Both the position numbers and the translations under genes were made by a program. The notes beneath the pieces are model-generated. The model was given only the letters and a program-made list of their open reading frames with translations. It searched no databases and was not told the origin of the DNA. 64,000 nt of DNA from Flavobacterium sp. (GTDB lineage: Bacteria > Bacteroidota > Bacteroidia > Flavobacteriales > Flavobacteriaceae): assembly GCA_016721735.1 (NCBI GenBank), contig JADKHM010000001.1:124001-188000 (forward strand), given 5' to 3'. Of the stretch, positions 9,490-19,647 are shown one piece after another. The stretch's first letter is position 1. Each line of letters opens with the position of its first letter.

Positions 9490-12400
9490 TTATTGATTAA
9501 GGAATAAGTACCCTTCTTTATGCTTATCTACACCTTCCTTAGTGGTATAATTCAAGATATAGAAGTAGGTTCCAGTAGGCAATTGTGCTCCTTTATCAAC
9601 GGTAACTCTACCTTCAGAAATTCCTTTAAAGGCACGAGTATCATTATCATATTGACTAGTTTCATATACTAGTATTCCCCATCTGTTATAGATTTCAACA
9701 GTGTTTGTTGGGAAACAAGTGAATTGATCTAATTGTTCAATTACAAAAGTCTCATTCACATTATCACCATTTGGAGAAAAAGCATTGTGAACAATAGGCT
9801 CTGTACATTCTGCAAGTACGGTACAGTCATCATCAACAGTCATGTTAAGTTCAACTTTTACTGCGCAACCACCGTCGTCAATCGCTTGATAGTTGAATAA
9901 ATAAGTTCCTACCTCAATTAAGTAAGGACTAAAGTCCGAACCAACCAATCCACCATTTGCACTCGCATCATCTGTTGACCATGACCCTGTTAAAGGTGTT
10001 CCAGTTGGCAAGAAGGTATTAAGATCAAAGGAAACTTCGTCATCATTATTACAATTTGCCGCTGCACTGTTAACCACAACCGTAGGATTTGAAGGTTGTT
10101 CGTCTATTACTACGTCCGCAGAAGTTGCAGAAGTACATCCTGTATTATTTGTAACAGTATAGTTGTATGTACCTGGCACTAAGTCAGCGATTGTATATGT
10201 TGCAGTATTTCCGGTAATATTTCCAGGATTAATAGTCCAAGAACCAGAAGGTAAATCGCTTAACACCACCGAACCAGTAGCAACTGTACAAGTAGGTCCA
10301 GTAACAGTTCCAATTACTGGCGTAGCAGGAGTTGTTGGTTGTGCATCAATGATTACCGAAGTTGAAGCAAGAGACGTACATCCACTGCTGTTCGTAACTG
10401 TAAAATTATAGGTACCAGAGATTAAACCTGAAATTGTAGTCGAAGCAGAAGTACCTGACATATTTCCAGGATTGATATTCCAATTCCCCGCCGGTAATCC
10501 ACTTAATTCAACTGAACCAGTAGCAACTGCACATGTCGGTTGCGTAACTGTTCCAATAATAACTATTGTAGGAGTTTGTGGTTGTGAATTAATAGTGACT
10601 GCAATTGACGGTCCAGATGTACAGCCGTTTGATGACGTTGTAATTGTATAGGTTCCCGCTGGTGCAGTTACAACTCCAGTAGAAGAAATGCTAACATCAG
10701 TTGAAGGACTGATATTGTACGTATTATTCAAATTGAAATTAGTAATCAAGAAAGAACCTGTTGCTACTGTGCAAGTTGGATTCGTTACTGCACTTGTTAA
10801 TGGCACAGCGACTGCAGGTTTTATTGTAAGTGTAACTGACGTTCTAGATAAACTAGCACATGTGTTACCATTAACAGCTTGCGCATAATAAGTTACAGAT
10901 CCAACTGCATTTAAAGTTGGGTTAGTTACAATACTTCCACCATTCGCCGCATCATACCAAACTACAGTTGAACCAGCAGGAACAGTTGCAGTTGCAGTCA
11001 ATGTTTGTAATGGAGAAGCCTCACACTCGGTTTGATCTCCACCAGATACAGGCACTACAGGCGCAGCATTGATTGTTAAAGTAACAGGAGTTCTAGATAA
11101 ACTTGAACAGTTTTCAATATTCAATGCTTGTGCATAATAAGTTATTGTACCAACGGAATTTAAAGTTGGGGTAGTTACGATACTTCCACCAAGAGCAGCA
11201 TCATACCACACTACCGCTTGTCCAGCAGGAACGGTTGCAGTTGCAGTCAATGTTTGTAATGGAGAAGCCTCACACTCGGTTTGGTCTCCACCAGTTACAG
11301 GCACTACAGGTGCAGCATTGATTGTTAAAGTAACAGGAGTTCTAGATAAACTTGAACAGTTGTTCTCATTAACCGCTTGTGCGTAATATGTTATAGAACC
11401 AACCGCATTTAGCGTTGGATTAGTTACGATAGTTCCACCAATAGCAGCATCATACCACACTACCGCTTGTCCAGCAGGAACAGTTGCAGTTGCAGTCAAT
11501 GTTTGTAATGGAGAAGCCTCACACTCGGTTTGGTCTCCACCAGTTACAGGTGCTACAGGCGCAGCGTTGATAGTTAAAGTAACAGGAGTTCTAGATAAAC
11601 TTGAACAGTTGTTAGCGTTAACTGCTTGTGCATAATAGGTTATAGAACCAACCGCATTTAAAGTCGGAGCAGTAACCAATACATTTCCACCAGTAGCGGC
11701 ATCATACCAAACTACAGTTGATCCAACAGGAACGGTTGCAGTTGCAGTCAATGTTTGTAATGGAGAAGCCTCACACTCGGTTTGGTCTCCACCAGTTACA
11801 GGCACTACAGGTGCAGCGTTGATTGTTAAAGTAACAGGAGTTCTAGATAAACTTGAACAGTTGTTAGCGTTAACAGCTTGTGCATAATATGTTATAGAAC
11901 CCACTGCATTTAAAGTAGGAGCAGTAACCAACACATTTCCACCAGTAGCCGCATCATACCAAACTACAGTTGATCCAGCAGGAACAGTTGCAGTTGCAGT
12001 CAATGTTTGTAATGGAGAAGCCTCACACTCGGTTTGGTCTCCACCAGTTATTGGCGCTACAGGTGCAGCATTGATTGTTAAAGTAACAGGAGTTCTAGAT
12101 AAACTTGAACAGTTGTTCTCATTAACCGCTTGTGCGTAATAGGTTATAGAACCAACCGCATTTAAAGTTGGAGCAGTAACTAGTACATTTCCGCCAGTTG
12201 CAGCATCATACCACACTACCGCTTGTCCAGCAGGAACAGTTGCAGTTGCAGTCAATGTTTGTAATGGAGAAGCCTCACACTCGGTTTGGTCTCCACCAGT
12301 TACAGGCACTACAGGTGCAGCATTGATTGTTAAAGTAACAGGAGTTCTAGATAAACTTGAACAGTTGTTCTCATTAACCGCTTGTGCGTAATAGGTTATA

Positions 12401-14460
12401 GAACCCACTGCATTTAAAGTAGGAGCAGTAACCAACACATTTCCACCAGTAGCCGCATCATACCAAACTACAGTTGATCCCGCAGGAACAGTTGCAGTTG
12501 CAGTAAGAGTTTGTAATGGAGAAGCCTCACACTCGGTTTGGTCTCCACCAGTTACAGGCACTACAGGTGCAGCGTTGATTGTCAAAGTAACAGCAGTTCT
12601 ATCCAAACTAATACATGTACCGCCATTAGCAGCAGCATAATAAGTTATAGAACCAATTGCATTTAATGTAGGACTAGCAACAATACTTCCGCCAGTCGCA
12701 GCATCATACCAAACTACAGTTTGTCCAGCAGGAACGGTTGCAGTTGCAGTCAATGTTTGTAATGGAGAAGCCTCACATTCTGTTTGGTCTCCACCAGTTA
12801 TTGGCGCTACAGGTGCAGCATTGATTGTTAAAGTAACAGGAGTTCTAGATAAACTTGAACAGTTGTTCTCATTAACAGCTTGTGCATAATAAGTTATAGA
12901 ACCCACCGCATTTAGTGTTGGATTAGTTACGATACTTCCACCAGTAGCAGCATCATACCAAACTACAGTTTGTCCAGCAGGAACGGTTGCAGTTGCAGTC
13001 AATGTTTGTAATGGAGAAGCCTCACACTCGGTTTGGTCTCCACCAGTTACAGGTGCTACAGGCGCAGCGTTGATAGTTAAAGTTACAGGAGTTCTAGATA
13101 AACTTGAACAGTTGTTAGCGTTAACAGCTTGTGCATAATATGTTATAGAACCAACTGCATTTAAAGTTGGAGCAGTAACCAATACATTTCCACCATTCGC
13201 CGCATCATACCAAACTACAGTTGATCCAACAGGAACCGTTGCAGTTGCAGTAAGCGTTTGTAATGGAGAAGCCTCACACTCAGTTTGGTCTCCACCAGTT
13301 ACAGGCGCTACAGGCGCAGCATTGATTGTTAAAGTAACAGGAGTTCTAGATAAACTTGAACAGTTGTTCTCATTAACAGCTTGTGCATAATAAGTTATAG
13401 AACCAACTGCATTTAAAGTTGGAGCAGTAACCAATACATTTCCACCATTCGCCGCATCATACCAAACTACAGTTGATCCAACAGGAACAGTTGCAGTTGC
13501 AGTCAATGTTTGCAATGGAGAAGCCTCACATTCAGTTTGGTCTCCACCAGTTACAGGCGCTACAGGAGCAGGATTGATTGTCAAAGTAACAGGAGTTCTA
13601 GATAAACTTGAACAGTTGTTACCATTTACTGCTTGTGCATAATAAGTTATAGAACCAACTGCATTTAAAGTTGGAGCAGTAACCAACACATTTCCACCAG
13701 TAGCCGCATCATACCAAACTACAGTTGATCCCGCAGGAACAGTTGCAGTTGCAGTCAATGTTTGTAATGGAGAAGCCTCACACTCAGTTTGGTCTCCACC
13801 AGTTACAGGCGCTACAGGTGCAGCGTTGATTGTCAAAGTAACAGTAGTTCTATCCAAACTAATACATGTACCGCCATTGGCAGCAGCATAATAGGTTATA
13901 GAACCAATTGCATTTAATGTAGGACTAGCAACAATACTTCCGCCAGTCGCAGCATCATACCAAACTACAGTTTGTCCAGCAGGAACGGTTGCAGTTGCAG
14001 TCAATGTTTGTAATGGAGAAGCCTCACACTCGGTTTGGTCTCCACCAGTTATAGGCGCTACAGGAGCTGGATTGATAGTTAAAGTTACAGGAGTTCTAGA
14101 TAAACTTGAACAGTTGTTAGCGTTAACAGCTTGTGCATAATATGTTATAGAACCAACTGCATTTAAAGTTGGAGCAGTAACCAATACATTTCCACCATTC
14201 GCCGCATCATACCAAACTAAAGTTGATCCCGCAGGAACAGTTGCAGTTGCAGTCAATGTTTGTAATGGAGAAGCCTCACATTCAGTTTGGTCTCCACCAG
14301 TTACAGGCGCTACAGGTGCAGCGTTGATTGTTAAAGTAACGGGAGTTCTAGATAAACTACCACAGTTGTTCGCATTAACTGCTTGTGCATAATAAGTTAT
14401 AGAACCAACCGCATTTAAAGTTGGAGTAAGTAACGACATTTCCGCCAGCAGCAGCATCAT
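9490..14460 (-). CDS. Adhesin B, C-terminal open segment with T9SS type B sorting domain
   Basis: 1,656 residues. The first eight or so residues (MMLLLAEM) are out-of-frame repeat sequence, so the ATG at 14460 is not a real start. It holds 14 Ig-like repeats, three PTCTVATGS-type repeats, and the CHU_C domain over the last 90 residues ending in GYLFLNQ. This C-terminal domain directs T9SS export and surface attachment. Confidence 0.75.
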   Translation of the reverse strand: MMLLLAEMSLLTPTLNAVGSITYYAQAVNANNCGSLSRTPVTLTINAAPVAPVTGGDQTECEASPLQTLTATATVPAGSTLVWYDAANGGNVLVTAPTLNAVGSITYYAQAVNANNCSSLSRTPVTLTINPAPVAPITGGDQTECEASPLQTLTATATVPAGQTVVWYDAATGGSIVASPTLNAIGSITYYAAANGGTCISLDRTTVTLTINAAPVAPVTGGDQTECEASPLQTLTATATVPAGSTVVWYDAATGGNVLVTAPTLNAVGSITYYAQAVNGNNCSSLSRTPVTLTINPAPVAPVTGGDQTECEASPLQTLTATATVPVGSTVVWYDAANGGNVLVTAPTLNAVGSITYYAQAVNENNCSSLSRTPVTLTINAAPVAPVTGGDQTECEASPLQTLTATATVPVGSTVVWYDAANGGNVLVTAPTLNAVGSITYYAQAVNANNCSSLSRTPVTLTINAAPVAPVTGGDQTECEASPLQTLTATATVPAGQTVVWYDAATGGSIVTNPTLNAVGSITYYAQAVNENNCSSLSRTPVTLTINAAPVAPITGGDQTECEASPLQTLTATATVPAGQTVVWYDAATGGSIVASPTLNAIGSITYYAAANGGTCISLDRTAVTLTINAAPVVPVTGGDQTECEASPLQTLTATATVPAGSTVVWYDAATGGNVLVTAPTLNAVGSITYYAQAVNENNCSSLSRTPVTLTINAAPVVPVTGGDQTECEASPLQTLTATATVPAGQAVVWYDAATGGNVLVTAPTLNAVGSITYYAQAVNENNCSSLSRTPVTLTINAAPVAPITGGDQTECEASPLQTLTATATVPAGSTVVWYDAATGGNVLVTAPTLNAVGSITYYAQAVNANNCSSLSRTPVTLTINAAPVVPVTGGDQTECEASPLQTLTATATVPVGSTVVWYDAATGGNVLVTAPTLNAVGSITYYAQAVNANNCSSLSRTPVTLTINAAPVAPVTGGDQTECEASPLQTLTATATVPAGQAVVWYDAAIGGTIVTNPTLNAVGSITYYAQAVNENNCSSLSRTPVTLTINAAPVVPVTGGDQTECEASPLQTLTATATVPAGQAVVWYDAALGGSIVTTPTLNSVGTITYYAQALNIENCSSLSRTPVTLTINAAPVVPVSGGDQTECEASPLQTLTATATVPAGSTVVWYDAANGGSIVTNPTLNAVGSVTYYAQAVNGNTCASLSRTSVTLTIKPAVAVPLTSAVTNPTCTVATGSFLITNFNLNNTYNISPSTDVSISSTGVVTAPAGTYTITTSSNGCTSGPSIAVTINSQPQTPTIVIIGTVTQPTCAVATGSVELSGLPAGNWNINPGNMSGTSASTTISGLISGTYNFTVTNSSGCTSLASTSVIIDAQPTTPATPVIGTVTGPTCTVATGSVVLSDLPSGSWTINPGNITGNTATYTIADLVPGTYNYTVTNNTGCTSATSADVVIDEQPSNPTVVVNSAAANCNNDDEVSFDLNTFLPTGTPLTGSWSTDDASANGGLVGSDFSPYLIEVGTYLFNYQAIDDGGCAVKVELNMTVDDDCTVLAECTEPIVHNAFSPNGDNVNETFVIEQLDQFTCFPTNTVEIYNRWGILVYETSQYDNDTRAFKGISEGRVTVDKGAQLPTGTYFYILNYTTKEGVDKHKEGYLFLNQ

Positions 14461-17310
14461 ACCACACTACCGCTTGATCCAACAGGAACCGTTGCAGTTG
14501 CAGTAAGAGTTTGTAATGGAGAAGCCTCACATTCAGTTTGGTCTCCACCAGTTACAGGCACTACAGGTGCAGCGTTGATAGTTAAAGTTACAGGAGTTCT
14601 AGATAAACTTGAACAGTTGTTCTCATTAACAGCTTGTGCATAATAAGTTATAGAACCCACTGCATTTAAAGTTGGAGCAGTAACCAATACATTTCCACCA
14701 GTTGCAGCATCATACCAAACTACAGTTGATCCAGCAGGAACCGTTGCAGTTGCAGTTAATGTTTGTAATGGAGAAGCCTCACACTCAGTTTGGTTTCCAC
14801 CAGTTACAGGCACTACAGGTGCAGCTTTGATTGTTAAAGTAACAGGAGTTCTAGATAAACTTGAACAGTTGTTAGCATTTACTGCTTGTGCATAATAGGT
14901 TATAGAACCAACTGCATTTAAAGTTGGAGCAGTAACCAATACATTTCCACCAGTAGCGGCATCATACCAAACTACAGTTGATCCAACAGGAACAGTTGCA
15001 GTTGCAGTAAGAGTTTGTAATGGAGAAGCCTCACATTCAGTTTGGTCTCCACCAGTTACAGGCACTACAGGCGCAGCATTGATTGTTAAAGTAACAGGAG
15101 TTCTAGATAAACTTGAACAGTTGTTAGCGTTAACTGCTTGTGCATAATAAGTTATAGAACCAACTGCATTTAAAGTAGGAGCAGTAACCAATACATTTCC
15201 ACCAGTTGCAGCATCATACCACACTACCGTTTGTCCAGATGGAACTGTTGCAGTAGCCGTTAATGTTTGTAATGGAGAAGCCTCACATTCAGTTTGGTCT
15301 CCACCAGTTACAGGAACTACAGGAGCAGGATTGATTGTTAAAGTAACAGGAGTTCTAGATAAACTTGAACAGTTGCTAGCGTTAACCGCTTGTGCATAAT
15401 ATGTTATAGAACCAACTGCATTTAAAGTTGGAGCAGTAACCAATACATTTCCACCATTCGCCGCATCATACCAAACTAAAGTTGATCCCGCAGGAACAGT
15501 TGCAGTTGCAGTCAATGTTTGTAATGGAGAAGCCTCACACTCGGTTTGGTCTCCACCAGTTACAGGTGCTACAGGCGCAGCGTTGATTGTTAAAGTAACG
15601 GGAGTTCTAAACAAACTAGCACAGTTGTTCGCGTTAACAGCTTGAGCGTAATAAGTTATAGAACCAATAGCATTTAAAGTTGGAGCAGTAACCAATACAT
15701 TTCCACCATTCGCCGCATCATACCAAACTACAGTTGATCCAGCAGGAACCGTTGCAGTTGCAGTAAGAGTTTGTAATGGAGAAGCCTCACATTCAGTTTG
15801 GTCTCCACCAGTTACAGGCACTACAGGAGCAGGATTGATAGTTAAAGTAACCGCAGTTCTAGATAAACTAGCACAGTTGTTTGCATTAACTGCTTGTGCG
15901 TAATAAGTTACAGAACCAACGACATTTAAAGTTGGGTTTGTTACGATATTTCCATTTACGCAGCATCATACCAAACTACAGTTGATCCAGCAGGAACCGT
16001 TGCAGTTGCAGTAAGCGTTTGTAATGGAGAAGCCTCACATTCAGTTTGGTCTCCACCAGTTACAGGCACTACAGGTGCAGCATTGATTGTTAAAGTTACT
16101 GGAGTTCTAGATAAACTACCACAGGTGTTTGCATTAACTGCTTGTGCGTAATAAGTTACAGAACCAACCGCATTTAAAGTTGGGTTTGTTACGATATTTC
16201 CATTTACAGCAGCATCATACCAAACTACAGTTGATCCAGCAGGAACCGTTGCAGTTGCAGTAAGCGTTTGTAATGGAGAAGACTCACATTCAGTTTGGTT
16301 TCCACCAGTTACAGGCACTGCAGGCGCAGCGTTGATTGTTAAAGTAACGGGAGTTCTAGATAAACTTGAACAGTTGTTCGCGTTAACTGCTTGTGCGTAA
16401 TAAGTTACAGAACCAACCGCATTTATAGTTGGGTTAGTTACAATATTTCCATTTACAGCAGCATCATACCAAACAACAGTTTGTCCACCAGGAACAGTTG
16501 CAGTTGCAGTCAATGTTTGTAATGGAGAAGTAGCACATTGTGTTTGGTCTCCACCAGTTACAGGCACTACAGGAGCAGCATTGATTGTTAAAGTAACAGT
16601 AGTTCTAGATAAACTAGCACAGGTGTTTGCATTAACCGCTTGTGCGTAATAAGTTACAGAACCAACCACATTTAAAGTTGGGTTTGTTACGATATTTCCA
16701 TTTACAGCAGCATCATACCAAACTACAGTTGATCCAGCAGGAACGGTTGCAGTTGCAGTAAGCGTTTGTAATGGAGAAGTAGCACATTGTGTTTGGTCTC
16801 CACCAGTTACAGGCACTACAGGAGCAGCATTGATTGTTAAAGTAACAGGAGTTCTAGATAAACTAGCACAGGTGTTTGCATTAACCGCTTGTGCATAATA
16901 GGTTATAGAACCAACCGCATTTAAAGTTGGGTTTGTTACGATATTTCCATTTACAGCAGCATCATACCAAACTAAAGTTGATCCAGCAGGAACGGTTGCA
17001 GTTGCAGTCAATGTTTGTAATGGAGAAGTAGCACATTGTGTTTGGTTTCCACCAGAAACAGGTGTAGCTGGTGAGTCATTAATCGTTAATGTAACTGCAG
17101 TTCGAGTTGGAAAAGAACAACTTCCTACATTAGCCTGTGCATAATAAGTTACAGTGCCTACCGTGCTAAGCGTTGGTGAAGCTACGATGTTTCCATTTGT
17201 TAAAGCATTATACCAAACAATTGTTTGACCAGGAGCAGAAGCTGTAGCTGTTAACGTCTGAATTGGATTCGACTTACATACTACTTGATTACCACCAGAT
17301 ATTGGAGCGT
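10830..17310 (-). repeat. Array of 26 tandem 246-252-bp Ig-domain repeats
   Basis: The core ctccaccagttacagg recurs about every 250 bp. I count 6, 6 and 14 units across the three open segments. Units differ mainly at a few variable words: AGST/VGST/AGQT/AGQA, NVLVTAPT versus IVTNPT, and NANN/NENN/NGNN. These words are reshuffled between otherwise nearly identical units. Confidence 0.9.
14457..15821 (-). CDS. Adhesin B, middle open segment
   Basis: 454 residues holding six further Ig-like repeats. The apparent GTG start is inside a repeat and is not a real initiation site. The segment ends in PVGSSGSVV and a stop because a G is inserted at about 14475 relative to other units. Confidence 0.6.
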   Translation of the reverse strand: MPVTGGDQTECEASPLQTLTATATVPAGSTVVWYDAANGGNVLVTAPTLNAIGSITYYAQAVNANNCASLFRTPVTLTINAAPVAPVTGGDQTECEASPLQTLTATATVPAGSTLVWYDAANGGNVLVTAPTLNAVGSITYYAQAVNASNCSSLSRTPVTLTINPAPVVPVTGGDQTECEASPLQTLTATATVPSGQTVVWYDAATGGNVLVTAPTLNAVGSITYYAQAVNANNCSSLSRTPVTLTINAAPVVPVTGGDQTECEASPLQTLTATATVPVGSTVVWYDAATGGNVLVTAPTLNAVGSITYYAQAVNANNCSSLSRTPVTLTIKAAPVVPVTGGNQTECEASPLQTLTATATVPAGSTVVWYDAATGGNVLVTAPTLNAVGSITYYAQAVNENNCSSLSRTPVTLTINAAPVVPVTGGDQTECEASPLQTLTATATVPVGSSGSVV

Positions 17311-19621
17311 TGCAAACACAGATGGTAACTATAGCAGAATCACAATTGGTAGGTGTAATTTTTTCGCAAATTTCATATTTAATGGTGTAAGTTCCAGCTG
17401 GGGTTCCAGGAGGAATTACCACGTTGCCAGTTGTCAATTCAATCGAAGGAACTGGTCCACCATTGATTGGAGTTGCTGGAGTTAGTATAGTCAAATTAAC
17501 TTGCGTAAGCAATACTTGATTTCCACCTAACGTATCTATTCCATTTCCATTATCATTAAAAATATTTCCTGCATTAGTGCTTCCAGTTGTTCCAGTAATC
17601 GGTCCAATTGAATCATCAACAGCATTAATTACTTTACATTTAGAAATAGTGAAAGGGAAGAAACAACCCGTCGTATTCGGTGGCAAAGCATAATAAGTTA
17701 CTGTTGAACCAGCTACTAAAGGAAATGGATTGACATCAGAATATTGAATTGAATTGATTGTAACAGGAAATTCATTATAGAATGTAGATCCTGGAGGAAA
17801 GTTCGCCGCAATGGCAGAAGTTCCAATAGTCGATGCTGAGTTACAGAATCCGAAATTTCTAATTAGAGGCGTGTTTTGGCAATTTGCCGCTACATAGTTA
17901 GTTCCATTAATCCCGATGGCTAACGTCTCTAGTATAGGCTGACCGACACAAGTACCATTGGTGGTGTATCCTTTTATCGCTCTTGTTCCAGAAAATGAAG
18001 TTCCAGTTATAGCACCAGTTCCACTTGAATTTCCAGTAACATATATTGGACTTCCGCAAGTCGGATTCAAAAGAATAGAACAATCGGTTGTCGTTTTTAG
18101 CTTAAATGTGAGTTTAGCCAAAAGTGTACTTGGATTTGCTGGATAAGGCAACGTTCCCATATTCCAAACAATGGAGCCAGTTGCGCCAAGAGTTGGATCG
18201 AACGTTACTGTATTTGGCGTAGGAAGTGGTGTAAATAAAATAGTACCTACAGCACTACCAGGAACGTAAGCAGCATTATAAGGAATAGGAACAATCACTT
18301 TATAATTATTGATGGCTTCTGTTCCTAAATTTTTGATGTCAATATTAAAACCAACGTCTTGACCTGGCAATGCAATATAAGGTTCTGTCGTAACAGGCAC
18401 ATTATTGACCGAGGTTGCAGTCAAGATATTTTCAACTTCAGGAATATAAGCATCTACGGCCATTGCAATTGCGAAAATCACATAAGTATCTTGAGTAGAT
18501 CCGTATCTAAATGTAGTTGAAGATTGATTGTTATTCAAAACACTGTTGTTGGTATTTGGTATGTTGAACATACTAATATCTAAACCAGTATTGTTGACCA
18601 AACTGGGCGTTCTCGGATTTCCTCCAGTTTGAATGGCAGAAGTAAAGAAGTTACCCGTTGAGTTTCCAGGATGACTTAAACGAAGAAAAGTATTGTCACT
18701 TTGTTTCTTGATTTCAAAATAATCTCCAGAAATTCCGTTGTCTCCTTCACCAGCCATCAAACCTAATTTAACTCCAACAGGTCCAGATTGAACCGTATTG
18801 AAGCCATTCACAGGAATCTCAAAACTAGCTGTTCCGCTAGTTACAAAAGCGTGACCATCAAAAATAGTCACATCACGATACTTCATTTTGGAGTTTTCGT
18901 AAACTACAATTAATGACCATCCACCGTAAAAACCAGTTCCGCCGCCATTACCTTCAACTAAAGCAAGGTCAGCAGCAGTATATTCACCGATTCCGTTAGC
19001 ACGAACATAATCCGTAACTTCTTTGTAAGCTGAATACATGTATCCATCGGAAGTTGTTGGATAGTAAATATCACTAGCACTTGCAGTAAACTGCGTATAC
19101 GAAGATGCATTTGGCCCTTTTAGCGAAATATTTCTTTTGTCAAAGTTTTTCGTAACAGGAGTTCCGCTGATGGTTTTTGTAACCGAAAAACTATTATTAC
19201 TCGGATTTGAATCTGAAGATCTACCCGTCCAATATAATCCAGCATAGATAATATTAGAGCAAGATGGGTTCGCATTGTTCTCTGTAGAAAAAGTCAAAGT
19301 TGAACGTGAAGAGTTAAAGGTTGGTTTTCCATCAACACCATTACTACTGTTTCCGTCTGTATCTACATATATCATGGTGTTATTACCATTTTGAGTTTGA
19401 TCTCCATAATTTTGAAGTGTCAAATTGGTATTTCCCATAATAGTAAAATCACCTTTTACATTGTAGATTTTCTTATCAGGAGTATACTGAGAGGTACGTT
19501 GCGTAAATCCAACGCGCAACTGAGCTGTCGTCGTACTTACAATTCCTAAAAGAAGGAAAACCTGCAAGATATAACCGAAAAATAGGTTATTACTTTTTGA
19601 ATTAAAGTATAAATTTTTCAT
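15956..19621 (-). CDS. Adhesin B, N-terminal open segment
   Basis: 1,221 residues from the ATG at 19621 (MKNLYFN). It includes the signal peptide, the shared N-terminal region and the first six Ig-like repeats. It ends in STVVWYDAA followed by a stop because one A is missing from the sequence tttacagcagcatcat that neighbouring units keep. Reading on in the next frame restores the repeat. Confidence 0.8.
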   Translation of the reverse strand: MKNLYFNSKSNNLFFGYILQVFLLLGIVSTTTAQLRVGFTQRTSQYTPDKKIYNVKGDFTIMGNTNLTLQNYGDQTQNGNNTMIYVDTDGNSSNGVDGKPTFNSSRSTLTFSTENNANPSCSNIIYAGLYWTGRSSDSNPSNNSFSVTKTISGTPVTKNFDKRNISLKGPNASSYTQFTASASDIYYPTTSDGYMYSAYKEVTDYVRANGIGEYTAADLALVEGNGGGTGFYGGWSLIVVYENSKMKYRDVTIFDGHAFVTSGTASFEIPVNGFNTVQSGPVGVKLGLMAGEGDNGISGDYFEIKKQSDNTFLRLSHPGNSTGNFFTSAIQTGGNPRTPSLVNNTGLDISMFNIPNTNNSVLNNNQSSTTFRYGSTQDTYVIFAIAMAVDAYIPEVENILTATSVNNVPVTTEPYIALPGQDVGFNIDIKNLGTEAINNYKVIVPIPYNAAYVPGSAVGTILFTPLPTPNTVTFDPTLGATGSIVWNMGTLPYPANPSTLLAKLTFKLKTTTDCSILLNPTCGSPIYVTGNSSGTGAITGTSFSGTRAIKGYTTNGTCVGQPILETLAIGINGTNYVAANCQNTPLIRNFGFCNSASTIGTSAIAANFPPGSTFYNEFPVTINSIQYSDVNPFPLVAGSTVTYYALPPNTTGCFFPFTISKCKVINAVDDSIGPITGTTGSTNAGNIFNDNGNGIDTLGGNQVLLTQVNLTILTPATPINGGPVPSIELTTGNVVIPPGTPAGTYTIKYEICEKITPTNCDSAIVTICVCNAPISGGNQVVCKSNPIQTLTATASAPGQTIVWYNALTNGNIVASPTLSTVGTVTYYAQANVGSCSFPTRTAVTLTINDSPATPVSGGNQTQCATSPLQTLTATATVPAGSTLVWYDAAVNGNIVTNPTLNAVGSITYYAQAVNANTCASLSRTPVTLTINAAPVVPVTGGDQTQCATSPLQTLTATATVPAGSTVVWYDAAVNGNIVTNPTLNVVGSVTYYAQAVNANTCASLSRTTVTLTINAAPVVPVTGGDQTQCATSPLQTLTATATVPGGQTVVWYDAAVNGNIVTNPTINAVGSVTYYAQAVNANNCSSLSRTPVTLTINAAPAVPVTGGNQTECESSPLQTLTATATVPAGSTVVWYDAAVNGNIVTNPTLNAVGSVTYYAQAVNANTCGSLSRTPVTLTINAAPVVPVTGGDQTECEASPLQTLTATATVPAGSTVVWYDAA

Positions 19622-19647
19622 TTTGATTTCTTTTTTGATTTAGGGAA

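Larger units (their letters stand above)
9490..19621 (-). pseudogene. Giant Ig-repeat T9SS adhesin (adhesin B), interrupted by two frameshifts
   Basis: With both shifts repaired the product would be about 3,377 residues. Order: signal peptide ending TTAQ; the N-terminal region shared with adhesins A and C (about 35-760); 26 tandem Ig-like repeats of 82-84 residues with GGDQTECEASPLQTLTATAT-type cores, resembling CHU_C-associated Ig domains; three repeats of about 85 residues with PTCTVATGS cores; a connecting domain; and a C-terminal CHU_C/type B sorting domain with HNAFSPNGDN and EIYNRWGILVYE. Frame changes occur near 15960 (one base missing) and in 14430-14476 (one base extra, two missing). 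Both fall in near-identical repeats, so assembly error is as likely as true inactivation. It sits 26 bp after the small secreted protein and 60 bp before porP/sprF. Confidence 0.8.

Noticed and set aside
1..17310. CRISPR-like or satellite DNA from the regular 250- and 291-bp repeats
   Set aside because: The repeats are in frame, code for beta-sandwich domains and lack spacers.
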